Positions 8,040 through 15,347 of a DNA stretch of 64,000 nt are shown here, one piece after another (position 1 is the stretch's first letter; each line of letters opens with the position of its first letter). Below the pieces are notes generated by a model that saw only the letters and a list, made by a program, of their open reading frames with translations, did not search any database and was not told where the DNA came from. The stretch is from Bacteroides oleiciplenus YIT 12058. Lineage in GTDB: Bacteria; Bacteroidota; Bacteroidia; Bacteroidales; Bacteroidaceae. A program made the translations under genes and the position numbers. Location: positions 273,781-337,780 of the forward strand of contig NZ_JH992944.1 of the NCBI RefSeq assembly GCF_000315485.1. The letters run 5' to 3'.

Positions 8040-9497
8040 TTATTTTTCCGGTGTCTGTTCCAGCGTAGCAACTAAGAAGTCATAAAACTTAGAAACTGTA
8101 GGAATCAATGCACGTTCATCTGGTGAGTGCGGAGAGCGCAATGTAGGTCCAAAAGAAATCATATCCAATCCCGGACAATTAGCGCCAATAATACCACACT
8201 CCAAACCTGCGTGAATCACCTTCACTGCCGGTTCTACTCCGAATTGTTTCTGGTAGGAAAGCTTCATAGCGTGCAGAATAGGAGAATCCACATTAGGTTG
8301 CCAACCGGAATAACCTCCACTCAGTTCCACCTTCATGCCTGCCATAGCAAAACAAGCCGTCAGACTGTCTGCCAGGAACTCTTTCATTGTATCGCAAGAA
8401 CTGCGAGCCAGAATACGAACTTCCGCCTTGCCCTCACCTATTATAACAATGGCCAAATTAGAAGATGTTTCCACCGTATCGGGCACAGTAGGAATCATAC
8501 GCATCACGCCATCCTGACAAGCCATCAGTACACTAATCATATTATCCTGAATTTCTACAGGCACAATATACGCCGGCAGGTCAACCGGTTCTATCGTCAG
8601 TGTAATGCCACTTTCAATAGGAGCATATTCCGCATTAATCTGCGCTTCATATTCCTTGATATAATCTTCCAGTTCTTCCGTATCCTCAGGATTGAACACC
8701 AATACAGCATGCGCTTCACGAGGAATAGCATTACGCATATTTCCACCCTCGAACCCAGCCAACTGAGAATCAAACTCTATCAGCACATCATGCACCACGC
8801 GAGCTAGCAACTTATTGGCGTTTCCACGTCCCTGGTTGATTTCCAAACCGGAATGTCCGCCACGCAACCCTTTCAGTGTAATCTTACGGGCTACGAAATC
8901 AGCCGGAGCTGTCTCTTCCTGATACTCCAGCGTAGCTGTCAGGTCGATACCACCGGCACAGCCGATATACAGCTCGCCTTCATCTTCCGAGTCAAGATTC
9001 AGCAGGATTTCACCTTTCAGCGTTCCCGGCTTCAAGCCGAAAGCACCATACATACCTGTCTCTTCATCCTTCGTAATTAAGGCTTCCAATGGTCCATGCT
9101 TCAAGTTATTATCTTCAAGCACTGCCATAATGGCTGCAACACCCAGACCATTATCGGCACCCAGCGTTGTGCCCCGAGCTTTCACCCAGTCGCCATCTAC
9201 ATAAGTTTCAATAGGGTCTTTTGTAAAATCGTGAACAGTATCATTGTTCTTCTGAGGCACCATATCCATGTGAGCCTGAAGAATGACGCCTTTGCGGTTT
9301 TCCATACCCGGAGTAGCAGCTTTACGAATGATAACATTGCCTACTTCATCGACAAATGATTCTAAACCTAAGCCTTTTCCAAAGTTAACAAGAAACTCGG
9401 TTATCTTCTCCATGTGTCCGGACGGACGGGGGATTTGAGTCAGCGAATAGAAATGCTTCCACACATTTTGTGGAGCTAATTGCAAGATTGTACTCAT
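8040..9497 (-). CDS. pepD: Cytosolic non-specific dipeptidase (aminoacyl-histidine dipeptidase), M20C
   Basis: A 485-residue metallopeptidase that hydrolyses dipeptides such as Xaa-His in the cytosol. All M20 landmarks are present: His76-x-Asp78 in AHMD, bridging Asp115 in LGADNG, catalytic Glu145 with metal-binding Glu146 in KDEETG, Asp169 in LNLDSEDEG, and a late His in IHAGLECG. Length matches the PepD family (about 485). The lid domain typical of M20C sits between about 205 and 400. There is no signal peptide. It stands alone, with its own promoter at 9521-9528 and a terminator at 7983-8013, and is not linked to the phase-variable locus beside it. Confidence 0.95.
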   Translation of the reverse strand: MSTILQLAPQNVWKHFYSLTQIPRPSGHMEKITEFLVNFGKGLGLESFVDEVGNVIIRKAATPGMENRKGVILQAHMDMVPQKNNDTVHDFTKDPIETYVDGDWVKARGTTLGADNGLGVAAIMAVLEDNNLKHGPLEALITKDEETGMYGAFGLKPGTLKGEILLNLDSEDEGELYIGCAGGIDLTATLEYQEETAPADFVARKITLKGLRGGHSGLEINQGRGNANKLLARVVHDVLIEFDSQLAGFEGGNMRNAIPREAHAVLVFNPEDTEELEDYIKEYEAQINAEYAPIESGITLTIEPVDLPAYIVPVEIQDNMISVLMACQDGVMRMIPTVPDTVETSSNLAIVIIGEGKAEVRILARSSCDTMKEFLADSLTACFAMAGMKVELSGGYSGWQPNVDSPILHAMKLSYQKQFGVEPAVKVIHAGLECGIIGANCPGLDMISFGPTLRSPHSPDERALIPTVSKFYDFLVATLEQTPEK

Positions 9498-9520
9498 AAC
9501 GTTTAAAAAGTTAGTTTTCG

Positions 9521-9528
9521 CAAATATA
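9521..9528 (-). promoter_or_regulatory. -7 element of pepD promoter
   Basis: TATATTTG on the minus strand matches TAnnTTTG, 23 bases before the pepD ATG. A partial -33 (CTTG at 9550-9553) lies 21 bp upstream. Confidence 0.55.
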
Positions 9529-9576
9529 CATTTTTATTCTCAAACTATGCAAGAAACTATTTTTTTCCTGCGAAAA

Positions 9577-9806
9577 ACTAATATCACGATGCCTACGAAC
9601 TAACATCGCGGTGCCTACAAACTAATATTTTTCTTGCATAAAATTATTCATACTATAACTGCGTTTCTTTCTTACAATGTCTGTTGTAAGAAAGAAGCAT
9701 AACTATTGAAAGAAACTTTCACAACTGTTGTATGAAAAGTTTTATGCAAGAAAAATATTAGTTTGTAGGCACTGTGGGATTAGTTTGTAGGGACAACTGG
9801 ATTAGT
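9577..9806. repeat. Symmetric intergenic repeat: 22-bp units around a hairpin
   Basis: The gap between pepD and the ybhN-like gene is built as a mirror. Outer parts are tandem 22-bp units starting TTAGTTTGTAGG or TTAGTTCGTAGG, in one orientation on the right (about 9758-9806) and inverted on the left (about 9577-9630). Next inwards is a perfect 33-bp inverted repeat (9611-9643 and 9740-9772). The centre has a 13-bp stem hairpin, TTCTTTCTTACAA / TTGTAAGAAAGAA, at 9665-9696, and a smaller GAAAG-CTTTC hairpin at 9708-9720. The last unit runs into the stop codon of the next gene. No protein is coded. Similar 22-bp units occur in Bacteroides intergenic DNA as far as I recall. Confidence 0.8.
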
Positions 9807-10790
9807 TTATTTCAAGCGGTTCACCAACGAGAGATGCATCCAACCATAGACGCCCAGCAGAATGACCAGCAACGTCTGTATGCCATGCACTATCAGAGCA
9901 AAGACTCCCGCATCGGTGGCATCGACACCGTACAGCATCATCATAGTGATGACGGCAAAGTGCCAGGAACCTGCCCCATTGGGCGTAGGAACAATAACCG
10001 CAAAGGTTCCACCCACAAACATCACCAACCCTGCCAGAAAACTGAGATGCGCAGTAAAGGAGAAGCAATAGAAAGTTATATAGAAATGGTAGAAATAGCA
10101 CCCCCATATTAATAAGGTGTAGAGAACGAAAAGGGGAATGTTCTTCACGCTCTTCAATGACATCACGCCTTCCCACACATTGAGCACCACCCCCTTCACT
10201 TTCTCAAAGAAAGAAAGCATGCGCAGAAGGAAATAAAGCAACACCAGCACACCGATGACACTGAAAAGAGCAACGTAAAACCAGGGAGACGTCACAAGGT
10301 GCATCAACGAAGGGATTTTTGTTCCTGTTTCTTCAAAGAAACGAAGGAAAACGGGCATCTGCATCAGAAAAGTAACGCCGGTGATAAGAAGGATGGTAAG
10401 CGTATCTATCAAGCGTTCCGTCACCACCGTACCAAGCGATTTGGCAAAAGAAACATCATCGTACTTTGCCAACACACCACAGCGTGAAACCTCGCCTACA
10501 CGGGGCAAAATAAGATTAGCGGCGTAAGAAACAAAGATGGCATCCACACAATCGTTCGTCTTGGGATAGGCGCCCAGCGGTGCAAGTGTCTGCTTCCAGC
10601 GCCAACCACGGAACACGTGGCTCATCACACCGAAAAACAACGAAAGCAACATCCACCCCCAGTTCGTGCCATGCAAGAGTACCTCTTTGGCACGTGTAAA
10701 GTCAAAATCCCGATACACCCAATAAAGAATAAAACCGCCCAAAGCGACCGGCAAAAGGATCTTCAGTGTCTTTTTTAATAGTTTATTCAT
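9807..10790 (-). CDS. YbhN/LPG-synthase-TM-like inner membrane protein
   Basis: A 327-residue polytopic membrane protein with about eight hydrophobic segments. It belongs to the UPF0104 family (the membrane part of lysyl-phosphatidylglycerol synthase / YbhN / AglD), shown by the early SHVFRGWRWK motif, the NLILPRVGEVSRCGVL block and the late Pro/Gly-rich VPTPNGAGSWH motif. Members are proposed lipid or lipid-linked sugar flippases; the substrate here is unknown. It lacks the soluble aminoacyl-transfer domain of MprF. It is read leftward from promoters within the 79-bp repeats upstream, and its stop codon touches the intergenic repeat. Confidence 0.85.
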   Translation of the reverse strand: MNKLLKKTLKILLPVALGGFILYWVYRDFDFTRAKEVLLHGTNWGWMLLSLFFGVMSHVFRGWRWKQTLAPLGAYPKTNDCVDAIFVSYAANLILPRVGEVSRCGVLAKYDDVSFAKSLGTVVTERLIDTLTILLITGVTFLMQMPVFLRFFEETGTKIPSLMHLVTSPWFYVALFSVIGVLVLLYFLLRMLSFFEKVKGVVLNVWEGVMSLKSVKNIPLFVLYTLLIWGCYFYHFYITFYCFSFTAHLSFLAGLVMFVGGTFAVIVPTPNGAGSWHFAVITMMMLYGVDATDAGVFALIVHGIQTLLVILLGVYGWMHLSLVNRLK

Positions 10791-10836
10791 GCAGAATTCG
10801 TTATTCTTCGTCGAAAAGGATTACCTTTGCGAGCTG

Positions 10837-10867
10837 CAAAGATAGTGCAAACCGAGGGCAGTACAAA
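10837..10867 (-). promoter_or_regulatory. Leftward promoter in repeat unit 1
   Basis: TTTG (10864-10867), N19, TATCTTTG (10837-10844) on the minus strand, 47 bases before the ATG of the YbhN-like gene. Confidence 0.65.
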
Positions 10868-10915
10868 AGAAGCGTGCTTATTTTTAATGCCGAGGTGCAG
10901 CCTATCTTCGCGAAG

Positions 10916-10946
10916 CAAAGATAGTGCAAACCGAGGGTAGTACAAA
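10916..10946 (-). promoter_or_regulatory. Leftward promoter in repeat unit 2
   Basis: Same promoter, exactly 79 bp further upstream: TTTG (10943-10946), N19, TATCTTTG (10916-10923). Transcripts from it would run through unit 1. Confidence 0.6.
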
Positions 10947-11040
10947 AGAAGCGTGCTTATTTTTAATACCGAGATGCGGCCTATCTTCGCGAAGCAAAGA
11001 TAGTGCAAAGATTGTTCAAAAGTAACGATTCAGTTAACAA

Positions 11041-11841
11041 ATGAGATTAGTAAAGCCTAAAAAGTTTCTCGGCCAACACTTCCTGAAGGATTTGAAAGTG
11101 GCGCAGGACATTGCCGATACAATAGACACATGTCCCGGACTTCCCGTATTGGAAGTTGGTCCGGGTATGGGTGTACTGACCCAGTTTCTGGTGAAAAAAG
11201 AACGCCCGGTGAAGGTAGTGGAACTGGATTATGAATCCGTAGCCTATCTGCGTGAGGAATATCCGTCGCTGGAAGACAACATCATCGAGGACGACTTCCT
11301 GAAGATGAATCTGCAACGTCTGTTCGGCGGTCAGCCATTTGTGCTGACGGGAAACTATCCTTATAATATATCCAGCCAGATCTTTTTCAAAATGCTGGAC
11401 AACAAGGATCTGATACCTTGTTGCACAGGTATGATACAGAAAGAAGTGGCCGAACGCATTGCTGCCGGACCGGGCAGTAAAACGTACGGCATCCTAAGCA
11501 TATTGATACAAGCATGGTATCGCGTTGAATATCTTTTCACCGTGCACGAACATGTATTCAATCCGCCGCCAAAGGTGAAAAGCGCCGTCATCCGCATGAC
11601 GCGAAACGAAACCAAAGACTTGGGTTGCGATGAAAAGCTATTCAAACAAGTGGTGAAAACGACTTTCAACCAACGACGAAAGACACTGCGAAACTCAATA
11701 AAACCGATACTTGGCAAGGATTGTCCGCTGACCGAAGATGTTTTATTCAACAGGCGACCAGAGCAACTATCCGTACAGGAGTTTATTGACTTGACCAACC
11801 GGGTGGAACAGGCGTTAAAAGAGATTAGAGAAAAAGAATGA
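11041..11841 (+). CDS. rsmA (ksgA): 16S rRNA (adenine1518/1519-N6)-dimethyltransferase
   Basis: A 266-residue enzyme that dimethylates two adjacent adenines in the 3' hairpin of 16S rRNA with S-adenosylmethionine. KFLGQHFLKD near the start is the family signature. EVGPGMGVLT (about 38-47) is the SAM-binding loop, with an acidic VVELD after it, and NYPYNIS (about 104-110) is the catalytic NLPY-type motif. The C-terminal helical domain with NQRRKTLRNS is complete. It starts directly after the 79-bp repeats; no clear rightward promoter is visible. mgtE follows after 50 bases. Confidence 0.96.
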   Translation: MRLVKPKKFLGQHFLKDLKVAQDIADTIDTCPGLPVLEVGPGMGVLTQFLVKKERPVKVVELDYESVAYLREEYPSLEDNIIEDDFLKMNLQRLFGGQPFVLTGNYPYNISSQIFFKMLDNKDLIPCCTGMIQKEVAERIAAGPGSKTYGILSILIQAWYRVEYLFTVHEHVFNPPPKVKSAVIRMTRNETKDLGCDEKLFKQVVKTTFNQRRKTLRNSIKPILGKDCPLTEDVLFNRRPEQLSVQEFIDLTNRVEQALKEIREKE

Positions 11842-11891
11842 TGAAATAAAATAAGTGATAGTTCATAGTTTGAACACAGAGGAGGAAGATT

Positions 11892-13238
11892 ATGGAGATG
11901 GACGAAGCATACATTGACAACGTCAAAAACCTCATTGAGCAGAAAGACGCCGAGAACGTCAGATCGCTCCTTATAGATTTGCATCCTGCGGACATTGCCG
12001 AACTCTGTAACGATTTGAGTCCGGAGGAAGCCCGTTTCGTATATCGCCTGCTGGACAATGAAACCGCAGCAGACGTATTGATGGAGATGGATGAGGACGT
12101 CCGTAAGGAGTTCCTCGAGATACTCCCGTCAGAAACCATCGCCAAGCGCTTTGTGGACTACATGGATACGGACGATGCCGTAGACCTGATGCGCGAGCTG
12201 GATGAAGAGAAGCAGGGAGAAATCCTCTCACACATTGAAGACATCGAGCAGGCAGGAGACATCGTAGACCTGTTGAAGTATGACGAAGACACCGCCGGCG
12301 GTTTGATGGGTACTGAAATGGTAGTGGTAAACGAAAACTGGAGTATGCCGGAGTGCTTGAAAGAAATGCGCCAGCAAGCCGAACAGTTGGATGAGATCTA
12401 CTACGTCTATGTCATCGACGACGAGAACCGCCTGCAAGGCGTATTCCCATTGAAGAAGATGATTACCTCCCCTTCCGTATCGAAAGTGAAGCACGTGATG
12501 CGGAAAGACCCGATTTCGGTGCATGTGGACACTCCTGTTGAAGATGTGGTACAGACTATTGAAAAGTATGACCTTGTATCTGTTCCCGTTGTCGACAGTA
12601 TCGGACGGCTGGTAGGACAAATCACCGTAGATGACGTCATGGACGAAGTGCGTGAGCAATCAGAACGCGACTACCAGTTGGCATCCGGTTTGTCACAGGA
12701 CGTAGAAACGGATGACAACGTGATGCGCCAGACCAGTGCACGCCTGCCGTGGCTGATTATCGGCATGCTGGGCGGTATAGGCAACTCCATGATTCTGGGA
12801 AACTTCGACGCAACCTTCGCCGCCCATCCCGAAATGGCGCTTTATATCCCGCTAATCGGCGGTACGGGTGGAAATGTAGGAACACAGTCTTCGGCCATCA
12901 TCGTGCAAGGCCTTGCCAACAATTCGCTGGACGCCAAAGACATTTTCAAGCAAATCACCAAAGAATCCGTGGTAGCCCTCATCAATGCCACCATCATTTC
13001 TTTAGTAGTATATATCTATAATTTTGTCCGGTTCGGCGCCACTGCCACCGTCACCTATTCCGTTTCCATCAGCTTGTTTGCTGTAGTGATGTTTGCATCT
13101 ATCTTCGGCACGCTGGTTCCTATGACGCTGGAAAAGTTAAAGGTAGACCCTGCCATCGCTACCGGGCCGTTTATAGCGATTACCAACGACATTATAGGCA
13201 TGATGTTATACATGGGAATCACCGTACTTCTATCCTAA
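11892..13238 (+). CDS. mgtE: Magnesium transporter MgtE
   Basis: A 448-residue Mg2+ channel of the inner membrane. The acidic N-terminal helical domain (about 1-128, many Asp/Glu) and two CBS domains (about 130-255) form the cytosolic Mg2+ sensor. The pore domain (about 280-448) has five membrane helices with the family motif GGTGGNVGTQSS and an Asn-Asp pair in TNDIIGM. A strong Shine-Dalgarno (AGGAGG at 11880-11885) lies 6 bases before ATG, which is unusual in this genome and fixes the start. It probably shares a transcript with rsmA. Confidence 0.95.
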   Translation: MEMDEAYIDNVKNLIEQKDAENVRSLLIDLHPADIAELCNDLSPEEARFVYRLLDNETAADVLMEMDEDVRKEFLEILPSETIAKRFVDYMDTDDAVDLMRELDEEKQGEILSHIEDIEQAGDIVDLLKYDEDTAGGLMGTEMVVVNENWSMPECLKEMRQQAEQLDEIYYVYVIDDENRLQGVFPLKKMITSPSVSKVKHVMRKDPISVHVDTPVEDVVQTIEKYDLVSVPVVDSIGRLVGQITVDDVMDEVREQSERDYQLASGLSQDVETDDNVMRQTSARLPWLIIGMLGGIGNSMILGNFDATFAAHPEMALYIPLIGGTGGNVGTQSSAIIVQGLANNSLDAKDIFKQITKESVVALINATIISLVVYIYNFVRFGATATVTYSVSISLFAVVMFASIFGTLVPMTLEKLKVDPAIATGPFIAITNDIIGMMLYMGITVLLS

Positions 13239-13354
13239 ATGAAGAAAAATAAAAAAAAACTGATGAAAAAAGTATGAAGTAATTGTTTTATTTCATTAAT
13301 TTGTGACCTAATGTAACCCGAACGGATAAAACCGTTTCTTAAAATGTATCTACA

Positions 13355-15211
13355 ATGATGGACACTCATGACACTAATCTCCCCGAAAAGGCGGAAGAAT
13401 TAGAAGAAGACAAGAAAGCAGCAGAGGTTTCCGAACCCGCTCTGACGGAAACTCCGGCTGAAGAAGCTACGCAGGAAGAAAAGCCCGTAGAAACCGCACC
13501 CAAACTAAGCAAGGAGGAAATCCTCGCCAAGTTGAAAGAAATCTCCGCAGAAGTGGAAAATGCCGGTAAACAAGCAATAGACGGCTTGAAACAGGCCTTC
13601 TATAAACTGCACAATGCCGAACAGGAAGCGGCAAAGAAGCTTTTCATTGAAAACGGGGGAGCAGCTGAGAATTTCGTTCCAATAGCAGATGCTGTGGAAG
13701 AGGAGTTCAAGAATATCATGTCCGTCATTAAAGAAAAAAGAGGCGCATTGTCAGCCGAACAGGAACAACAGAAAGAGCTGAACCTGCAAATCAAACTTTC
13801 CATAATTGAGGAACTGAAAGAACTGGTAGAGTCGCCCGACGATGCCAACAAATCCTACACTGAATTCAAAAAGCTACAGCAACAATGGAACGAGGTAAAA
13901 CTCATTCCGCAGGCCAAAGTCAACGAACTTTGGAAGAACTATCAACTCTATGTGGAGAAATTCTACGACCTGTTGAAGCTGAATAATGAATTCCGTGAAT
14001 ATGACTTCAAGAAAAATCTGGAGATAAAGACGCATCTGTGCGAGGCTGCCGAGAAACTGGCTGACGAACAGGACGTAGTGTCGGCTTTCCACCAGCTACA
14101 GAAGTTGCATCAGGAGTTCCGTGATACGGGTCCTGTTGCCAAAGAACTGCGCGACGAGGTATGGAACCGCTTCAAAGCAGCCTCCACCGCCGTCAACCGC
14201 CGCCATCAACAACATTTCGAATCACTGAAAGAAGTAGAGCAACATAACCTCGACCAGAAAACAGTGATTTGTGAAATCATCGAAGCCATAGACTACAGCG
14301 AGTTGACCAACTTTGCAGGCTGGGACAACAAAACACAGGAAATCATCGCCCTGCAAAACAAGTGGAAGACTATCGGCTTTGCACCGCAGAAAATGAACGT
14401 GAAGATATTCGAACGTTTCCGCAAGGCATGCGACGAGTTCTTCCGCAAGAAAGGCGAGTTCTTCAAATCTCTGAAAGAGGGAATGAACGTCAATCTGGAC
14501 AAGAAACGCGCCTTGTGTGAAAAGGCCGAAGCCTTGAAAGACAGCACCGACTGGAAAGCAACCGCTGATGAACTCACCAAACTGCAAAAAGAATGGAAAA
14601 CCATTGGTCCGGTCGCAAAGAAATACTCCGACGCGATATGGAAACGCTTCATCTCTGCTTGCGACTACTTCTTTGAGCAAAAGGGTAAGGCTACGTCTTC
14701 TCAACGCTCTGTTGAAGTTGAAAATCTGAATAAGAAGAAAGATATCATCGAAAAGCTTGCTGCCATCGATGAGAATATGGATACGGACGAAGCTACCCAG
14801 TTGGTACGCGAACTGATGAAAGAGTGGAACAACATCGGCCATGTGCCTTTCAAAGAAAAAGACCGCTTGTACAAGCAGTATCACGGACAGGTGGATAAGT
14901 TGTTCGCCCACTTCAACATTAGCGCAGCTAGCAAGAAGTTGAATAACTTCAAGTCCAACATCAACAGCATTCAGGAAGGTAGCCCGCAGGCTCTTTATCG
15001 TGAACGCGAGAAGTTGGTTCGTGCGGCAGATGCCATGAGAAATGAGTTGCAGACGTATGAAAACAACCTCGGCTTCCTGACCACTTCTTCTAAGAAAGGT
15101 AATAGCTTGCTGACAGAACTGAATCGCAAAGTAGAAAAGCTGAAAGCTGACATTGAGTTGGTAAAAGAAAAAATTAAAGTTATCGACGATTCCATTCGCA
15201 GCGCCGAATAA
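13355..15211 (+). CDS. DUF349 repeat protein
   Basis: A 618-residue soluble protein. The first 60 residues are acidic and low-complexity (many Glu, Lys, Ala). From about 130 onward, repeated helical units of about 70 residues with the pattern LQxxWKxIGxxPxK and FRxACDxFFxKK match DUF349, with at least five copies. The C-terminus is coiled-coil (about 540-618). The function of the family is unknown. There is no signal peptide or membrane segment. Tandem ATG codons (13355 and 13358) both fit the start. A small AACGG/CCGTT hairpin lies just upstream, and the long hairpin at 15229 ends the unit. Confidence 0.85.
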   Translation: MMDTHDTNLPEKAEELEEDKKAAEVSEPALTETPAEEATQEEKPVETAPKLSKEEILAKLKEISAEVENAGKQAIDGLKQAFYKLHNAEQEAAKKLFIENGGAAENFVPIADAVEEEFKNIMSVIKEKRGALSAEQEQQKELNLQIKLSIIEELKELVESPDDANKSYTEFKKLQQQWNEVKLIPQAKVNELWKNYQLYVEKFYDLLKLNNEFREYDFKKNLEIKTHLCEAAEKLADEQDVVSAFHQLQKLHQEFRDTGPVAKELRDEVWNRFKAASTAVNRRHQQHFESLKEVEQHNLDQKTVICEIIEAIDYSELTNFAGWDNKTQEIIALQNKWKTIGFAPQKMNVKIFERFRKACDEFFRKKGEFFKSLKEGMNVNLDKKRALCEKAEALKDSTDWKATADELTKLQKEWKTIGPVAKKYSDAIWKRFISACDYFFEQKGKATSSQRSVEVENLNKKKDIIEKLAAIDENMDTDEATQLVRELMKEWNNIGHVPFKEKDRLYKQYHGQVDKLFAHFNISAASKKLNNFKSNINSIQEGSPQALYREREKLVRAADAMRNELQTYENNLGFLTTSSKKGNSLLTELNRKVEKLKADIELVKEKIKVIDDSIRSAE

Positions 15212-15228
15212 TTTTTAAGCCTACATAT

Positions 15229-15316
15229 AAGAGGCTGTATCAAATATAGATTAAGGGTATTATTCTGTCATTTTAAGCAAAATGATAGCCTTAATCTATA
15301 TTTGATACAGCCTCTT
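15229..15316. terminator. Long perfect hairpin after the DUF349 gene
   Basis: A 28-bp perfect stem (15229-15256 with 15289-15316) encloses a further TCATTTT/AAAATGA stem and is followed by a T-run. It can end transcription of the DUF349 gene. The stem is far longer than needed and begins with GAGGCTGTATCAAA, so it may be a small mobile repeat used as a terminator. Confidence 0.7.
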
Positions 15317-15347
15317 TTTTTATTCAATATATTTAGAATACAAGAAT

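Larger units (their letters stand above)
10836..11010. repeat. 79-bp tandem repeat (2.2 copies) with a leftward promoter in each full unit
   Basis: Units start at 10836, 10915 and 10994; the first two are complete and nearly identical, the third is a 17-bp stub. On the minus strand each full unit contains TTTG, 19 bp, TATCTTTG, a consensus Bacteroides promoter (10837-10867 and 10916-10946). The repeat fills most of the gap between the divergent ybhN-like and ksgA genes. Confidence 0.9.

Noticed and set aside
10836..11010. Possible CRISPR array
   Set aside because: The repeat is 79 bp, directly tandem without unique spacers, and no cas gene is near.
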